In this document: positions 6,171-9,798 of the stretch, in pieces
How the letters are laid out: each line of letters begins with the position of its first letter
Numbering within the stretch: the stretch's first letter is position 1
Assembly (NCBI GenBank): GCA_964443845.1
Contig: CAYUFA010000089.1
Location: 1-9,798, forward strand
Length of the DNA stretch: 9,798 nucleotides
DNA from: UBA9214 sp964443845
Lineage (GTDB): Bacteria > Pseudomonadota > Gammaproteobacteria > UBA9214
Reading direction: 5' to 3'
Translations under genes and position numbers: made by a program
The notes under the pieces: generated by a model
What the model was told of the DNA's origin: nothing
Seen by the model: only the letters and a program-made list of their open reading frames with translations
Databases searched by the model: none

Positions 6171-6179
6171 TGCTAGAAT
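6171..6179 (+). promoter_or_regulatory. Extended -10 promoter placed almost on the uvrD start codon
   Basis: TGCTAGAAT is an extended -10 element whose hexamer TAGAAT matches five of six consensus bases. Its last base is nine bases before the uvrD ATG, so a normal start point about seven bases downstream falls near 6186, within two bases of the ATG. That predicts a leaderless or nearly leaderless mRNA. Only weak -35 matches (such as CTGAAT at 6150-6155) are present. There is no Shine-Dalgarno ahead of the ATG, consistent with leaderless initiation. Confidence 0.5.
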
Positions 6180-6187
6180 GACCGGCC

Positions 6188-8365
6188 ATGGACGTGTCCC
6201 GGATCCTCGAATCCCTCAATGATGCGCAGCGCGAGGCCGTGTGCGCGCCCTCCCGGCCCTTGCTGGTGCTGGCCGGAGCCGGTAGCGGCAAGACGCGGGT
6301 GCTGGTGCATCGCATCGCCTGGCTGGTCGATGTCGAGGGGCTGTCGCCCTGGTCGGTGCTGGCCGTGACCTTTACCAACAAGGCTGCCGGCGAGATGCGC
6401 AGCCGGATCGGGACGATGATCCAGGCGCCCGTGACCGGCATGTGGGTGGGAACCTTTCACGGGATCGCTCACCGCCTGCTGCGCGCGCACTGGCAGGAGG
6501 CGGGGCTGCCGCAGGGCTTCCAGATCCTGGATGCGCAGGACCAGTTGCGCCTGGTCAGGCGCGTCCTCAAGGGCCTGGACCTGGACGAGGCGAAGTGGCC
6601 GCCGAAGCAACTGCAGTGGTTCATCAACGGCAACAAGGACGAGGGACGCCGCCCGCAGCATCTCGAGCACCGCAACGATCCGTACCTGAAGCGCCAGATC
6701 GAGATCTACCAGGCCTACGAGGACCTGTGCCAGCGCAACGGCGTGATCGACTTCGCCGAGATCCTGTTGCGCTCGCACGAGTTGTGGCTGAAATACCCGG
6801 CGCTGCTGGATCATTACCGCCAGCGCTTTCACCACATCCTGGTGGATGAATTCCAGGATACCAACGCGATCCAGTATGCCTGGCTGCGCATGCTGGCAGG
6901 CAGCCCGCAACACATTACCGTGGTCGGCGACGACGACCAGTCGATCTACGGCTGGCGGGGTGCGCGCGTGGAAAACATCCAGCGTTTCCAGCGCGACTTC
7001 GCCGAGCCGCAGGTGGTGCGGCTGGAACAGAACTACCGTTCCACCGGCACCATCCTGAAGGCCGCGAACGCGGTTATCGGCAACAACACCGCGCGCATGG
7101 GCAAGCAACTCTGGACCGAGGACAAGGAAGGCGAGCGCATCCAGCTCTATACCGCCTACAACGAACAGGACGAGGCACGCTTCGTGGTCGACCGGATCGA
7201 GGACCACGTCGACCGGGGCGGGCAGCGCAGCGAGGTCGCGATCCTGTACCGGTCCAACGCCCAGTCCCGCGTGTTCGAGGAGCGGCTCATGCAGTGCGGC
7301 GTTCCGTACCGCGTATATGGCGGCCTGCGCTTCTTCGAACGGGCGGAAATCAAGGACGCGCTGGCGTACCTGCGGCTCACGACGAACCGCCACGACGACG
7401 CCTCGTTCGAGCGCGTGGTGAATCATCCGCCGCGCGGCATCGGGACCCGCACGCTGGACGAGATGCGCACGCATGCCCGGCAGTACAACACCTCGCTCTG
7501 GCAGGCAGCGGTAACCCTGGTCAACGAGCAGTTGCTGACGGCACGTGCCGGCAATGCGGTGGTGGCCTTTCTGCGCCTCGTCGACGAGCTGGCCGGGGGA
7601 TTGGGCCGGCTGTCACTGGGCGAGCAGGTCGAGGCGGTCATGCATCCCAGCGGGCTGGTCGACCATTTCGCGAAGGACAAGGGCGAGAAGGGCGAGGCGC
7701 GGCTGGAGAACCTGCAGGAACTGGTCAATGCCGCGCGCGAATACGAGCCCGAGCCCGACAGCGACATGGAGCCGCTGGCCGGGTTTCTCGCCCATGCGGC
7801 ACTCGAGGCCGGGGAAGGCCAGGCCGATGCCTGGGAGGATTGCGTGCAACTGATGACCCTGCACTCGGCCAAGGGGCTGGAATTTCCGGTGGTGTTCCTG
7901 TGCGGCCTGGAAGAAGGGCTGTTTCCACACCAGCGCTCGGTGGAAGATCCCGGCCGGCTCGAGGAGGAACGGCGGCTGTGCTACGTCGGCATCACGCGCG
8001 CGTGCCGGCAGCTGGTGGTTACCTGCGCCGAACGGCGGCGCGTGTTCGGCTCGGAAACCTATTGCCTGCCGTCGCGCTTCATCAGCGAGATCCCCGGGGA
8101 CCTGGTCGACGAGCTGCGGCCGCGTCCCGGCGTATCCCTGCCGCGTGCGGCGGCGCCCGCACCCGCCGCCGCAGCGGGCCTGCAGGAAGCGTCCGCCGCC
8201 GGGCTACGCCTCGGTCAGCAGGTGCGGCACGCGAAATTCGGCGACGGCGTGATCCTGAGCTGTGAAGGCCGGGGCAGCAGTGCCCGCGTCCAGGTCAATT
8301 TCGCCCGCGCCGGCACCAAGTGGCTGGTGGTGGCCTATGCCAACCTCGAAGCAGTGGGGGCGTAG
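6188..8365 (+). CDS. uvrD: DNA helicase II (UvrD/MutU), SF1A 3'-5' helicase
   Basis: UvrD unwinds DNA with ATP to remove the nicked strand in nucleotide excision repair and methyl-directed mismatch repair, and clears RecA filaments. The 725-residue protein carries the superfamily 1 motifs in order: Q-motif region LNDAQREAV (10-18), Walker A GAGSGKT (30-36), motif Ia TFTNKAAGEM (61-70), Walker B VDEFQD (219-224), motif III VVGDDDQSIYGWRGA (245-259), motif IV LEQNYRS (279-285), motif V QLMTLHSAKGLEF (554-566) and motif VI EEERRLCYVGITRA (592-605). The C-terminal Tudor-like domain is intact: GLRLGQQVRHAKFGDGVIL (672-690) and KWLVVAYANLEAV (711-723). Between 641 and 671 lies an Ala/Pro-rich linker. 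The N-terminus MDVSRILESLNDAQREAV aligns with E. coli UvrD from residue 1, fixing the ATG. This pattern and the Tudor end favour UvrD over Rep. A lipoprotein gene follows after 34 bases. Confidence 0.97.
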   Translation: MDVSRILESLNDAQREAVCAPSRPLLVLAGAGSGKTRVLVHRIAWLVDVEGLSPWSVLAVTFTNKAAGEMRSRIGTMIQAPVTGMWVGTFHGIAHRLLRAHWQEAGLPQGFQILDAQDQLRLVRRVLKGLDLDEAKWPPKQLQWFINGNKDEGRRPQHLEHRNDPYLKRQIEIYQAYEDLCQRNGVIDFAEILLRSHELWLKYPALLDHYRQRFHHILVDEFQDTNAIQYAWLRMLAGSPQHITVVGDDDQSIYGWRGARVENIQRFQRDFAEPQVVRLEQNYRSTGTILKAANAVIGNNTARMGKQLWTEDKEGERIQLYTAYNEQDEARFVVDRIEDHVDRGGQRSEVAILYRSNAQSRVFEERLMQCGVPYRVYGGLRFFERAEIKDALAYLRLTTNRHDDASFERVVNHPPRGIGTRTLDEMRTHARQYNTSLWQAAVTLVNEQLLTARAGNAVVAFLRLVDELAGGLGRLSLGEQVEAVMHPSGLVDHFAKDKGEKGEARLENLQELVNAAREYEPEPDSDMEPLAGFLAHAALEAGEGQADAWEDCVQLMTLHSAKGLEFPVVFLCGLEEGLFPHQRSVEDPGRLEEERRLCYVGITRACRQLVVTCAERRRVFGSETYCLPSRFISEIPGDLVDELRPRPGVSLPRAAAPAPAAAAGLQEASAAGLRLGQQVRHAKFGDGVILSCEGRGSSARVQVNFARAGTKWLVVAYANLEAVGA

Positions 8366-8399
8366 GCGCCACCCGGATGGCCGCGGGGCCGCCGGCCAG

Positions 8400-9104
8400 G
8401 TGGATCGGACGCGGCCTCGGCCTGACCCGGGACGCCTTCTGTCCGCCGTCTCCCTGTGCCTGGTGCTTGCCGCATGCGGGAGCCTGCACGTGCCGCGGCA
8501 CCGCGCGGCGCCGGTGGCCACGGCCCGCGTGGCCACCGGACACACGGCCCGGTACTGCGAGCCGAACGGGGCGTGGGATGGCTGGAACTGCGGCCGGCAG
8601 CCCGGCCCGGTGCCGCCGCAGCCGGTCCCGGTTCGGCCTGCGGCGACGTCCGCGCAGCAGCTGCCGGCCATTTACGCCGACGTGCCGCCGGTGGACACGG
8701 CCGCGCGCGCGGCACCCGCACCCGCTGATCCGTCCGCGTACGACCCCGGCGGGGAACCTGCCTGGCGGCGCCTGGCCTACCGCGCGGCCGCGGCCACGCC
8801 CATGCAGCAACTGCCGGCGGAGTTCTACGCAGTCCAGATTGCCGCCATGTCGTCCTTCGCGGCACTCGAGGCCTTCCGGCATGCGCACGGGCTGGACGGA
8901 GTGCTGGGTGCCCGCATCGAGTCCGGTGGCCACATCTACTACGCGCTGCTGCTCGGTGTGTACCGGAACCTGGCCGATGCCCGCGCCGCGGCCGCCGCGC
9001 GCCCCGCGTCACTGGCGCACTACACTCCCTGGTTCCGGAAACTGGACAGTCTGAAGGCAGCGGTGGCACGGGCCGACGCGCTGGCGGGTGCCGCCGCACG
9101 GTAG
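8400..9104 (+). CDS. SPOR-domain lipoprotein
   Basis: The predicted product is an envelope lipoprotein ending in a SPOR-like domain, a module that binds denuded glycan strands of septal peptidoglycan. I chose GTG 8400 (234 residues) because it gives a short Arg-rich n-region, a hydrophobic core LLSAVSLCLVL and the lipobox LAAC with Cys26 as lipidation site. The frame is open further upstream inside uvrD (from 8262), but those starts would give an overlong N-terminus. The Shine-Dalgarno is poor (GGGG at 8385-8388). Residues about 30-135 are Pro/Ala-rich and look like a flexible wall-spanning linker. The SPOR-like part is about 140-218: FYAVQIAAMSSFAALEAF, then YYALLLGVYRNLADA and PWFRKLDSL. 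Glycan binding is inferred from the family. The position after Cys26 is Gly, so outer-membrane sorting is likely. It may share a transcript with uvrD. Confidence 0.75.
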   Translation: MDRTRPRPDPGRLLSAVSLCLVLAACGSLHVPRHRAAPVATARVATGHTARYCEPNGAWDGWNCGRQPGPVPPQPVPVRPAATSAQQLPAIYADVPPVDTAARAAPAPADPSAYDPGGEPAWRRLAYRAAAATPMQQLPAEFYAVQIAAMSSFAALEAFRHAHGLDGVLGARIESGGHIYYALLLGVYRNLADARAAAAARPASLAHYTPWFRKLDSLKAAVARADALAGAAAR

Positions 9105-9136
9105 GGGGTACACAGGCCGGCAGTGTCGCGGGCCGG

Positions 9137-9798
9137 TTACCCCGGCGGGCGGCGGGGGGGGGACAGCCTGCCGCGTACGAACCTGCCAAACCGCGTCCGG
9201 AACAGGCGCGGATTGGCGGCCAGCAGCCAGGCGCCGTACAGCACCAGCTGTACCGGATTGTAATTGCCGGGGTATCTGCGCAGGAATGCGGGCAGGACCT
9301 GGATCTTGCGCGGCCTGATCTGCAGGCCGTGCCAGGGGAGTTTCCGGCAACCCTCGAGCAGTATCGTCCCGTCATAGCCGGAGAACAGATAGGTTATGTT
9401 TCCGAGGTCGGTGCGCAGGGACGCGGGACTGTTGTCGCTGATCCGGAACAGCGGATAGTATTCCGCGCTGACGAAAAAGGCGTTGACGCCGGCCACGCAC
9501 ACCAGCTCGTAATTTTTTTCCCTGCCGAGTTCGACCAGCGCCAGCAGGCTTGCACCCCGGCTGACGGAAGGATCGGCCGCCTGCACGTAGCTGACCTCGG
9601 TCGGTATCGTCGGATTGAACTCGATGCACACCACCCTGGGCCGGTAGTTCGTGGTGGCCTGCCAGACGTGATAATCATTCCCGTCGATGTCAACGGAGAG
9701 GAAATCGTATTCCGCCGGCAGTCCCGTGCCTGAAAGGATCTCGTCCAGGTTGTCCGTTGCGCCGAATCCCACATACCTGTGCAGCGTGACGACGTCCG
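9137..9798 (-). CDS. FkbM-like SAM-dependent methyltransferase, C-terminal part (5' end outside window)
   Basis: The minus-strand frame is open from the window edge (9798), so the GTG at 9772 is probably internal; the residues before it read DVVTLHRY. What is visible is the second half of a Rossmann-type methyltransferase-like protein. The clearest motif is DFLSVDIDGNDYHVW, typical of FkbM-like proteins, followed by PRVVCIEFNPTIP (an Asn/Glu strand), the strand-like YELVCVAGVNAFFV, and a C-terminal extension with YLFSGYDGTILLEGCRKLPWHG and a basic, hydrophobic tail. The SAM-binding glycine loop would lie upstream and is not seen. Such proteins often occur near polysaccharide or glycan genes, but the substrate cannot be read from this fragment. 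It converges on the SPOR lipoprotein gene with a 32-base gap. A run of nine C (on the coding strand) lies seven codons from the end. The inner part of the gene looks somewhat less GC-rich than uvrD. Confidence 0.7.
   Translation of the reverse strand, partial: DVVTLHRYVGFGATDNLDEILSGTGLPAEYDFLSVDIDGNDYHVWQATTNYRPRVVCIEFNPTIPTEVSYVQAADPSVSRGASLLALVELGREKNYELVCVAGVNAFFVSAEYYPLFRISDNSPASLRTDLGNITYLFSGYDGTILLEGCRKLPWHGLQIRPRKIQVLPAFLRRYPGNYNPVQLVLYGAWLLAANPRLFRTRFGRFVRGRLSPPRRPPG
9154..9162. repeat. Nine-base G homopolymer inside the 3' end of the methyltransferase-like gene
   Basis: Nine G in a row on the plus strand (nine C on the coding strand) span the codons for Ser-Pro-Pro-Arg near the C-terminus. 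It is the longest homopolymer I noticed in the window. Slippage here, or a sequencing error, would alter only the last several residues and the position of the stop. Confidence 0.8.

Noticed and set aside
6173..7474. 433-codon minus-strand open frame under uvrD
   Set aside because: It is antisense to the helicase motifs of uvrD and its product has no recognisable domain; a codon-bias shadow.
8262..8399. Earlier in-frame start (ATG 8262) for the SPOR lipoprotein
   Set aside because: It would overlap uvrD by about 100 bases and put nearly 50 extra residues before the signal sequence, which does not fit a lipoprotein signal peptide.
9105..9136. Possible bidirectional terminator between the SPOR and methyltransferase genes
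   Set aside because: Only a five-pair stem (CCGGC with GCCGG) with a ten-base loop can be drawn, with no T-run on either strand; too weak to list.
1..9798. CRISPR arrays, insertion sequences, attachment sites, toxin-antitoxin or defence genes
   Set aside because: No spaced direct repeats, transposase or integrase motifs, or known defence domains were seen on either strand.

Overview
The window carries mostly housekeeping genes from a GC-rich proteobacterium, most likely a gammaproteobacterium. The main grounds are the gene order atpD-atpC followed by glmU-glmS, an epsilon subunit and UvrD of gammaproteobacterial type (UvrD aligns with the E. coli protein from its first residues), and strong G/C preference at third codon positions. 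I cannot name the genus.

Layout. Bases 1-1606 (+) hold the end of an ATP synthase operon: the 3' part of atpD (F1 beta), atpC (epsilon), and an FKBP-type prolyl isomerase of the SlyD class joined to atpC by a TGATG stop/start overlap. A bulged hairpin follows the FKBP stop, then an extended -10 promoter candidate. Bases 1753-4974 (+) hold glmU and glmS, two enzymes of UDP-GlcNAc synthesis that feed peptidoglycan and LPS. Bases 4975-5370 hold an AT-richer leader, a hairpin directly ahead of a strong Shine-Dalgarno, and an 89-residue four-cysteine protein starting at TTG. This gene converges on a minus-strand gene (5488-5931) for a membrane-anchored, Cys- and Arg-rich small protein of unknown function. 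GC-rich inverted repeats lie between the two. After a 256-base divergent gap comes uvrD/mutU (6188-8365, +), whose extended -10 sits so close to the ATG that the transcript may be leaderless. A SPOR-domain lipoprotein gene (about 8400-9104, +) follows 34 bases later. At the right edge a minus-strand gene (9137 to beyond 9798) encodes the C-terminal part of a FkbM-like methyltransferase and contains a 9-base homopolymer near its 3' end.

How the genes fit together. The left two-thirds links energy supply (ATP synthase) to amino-sugar synthesis for the cell wall, and the SPOR lipoprotein is also likely envelope-related. UvrD serves nucleotide excision and mismatch repair. The two small cysteine proteins and the edge methyltransferase are the least understood parts. 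I see no mobile element, CRISPR array, RNA gene or phage/defence island, and no convincing new multi-gene system. The interesting points are small proteins and regulatory layout.
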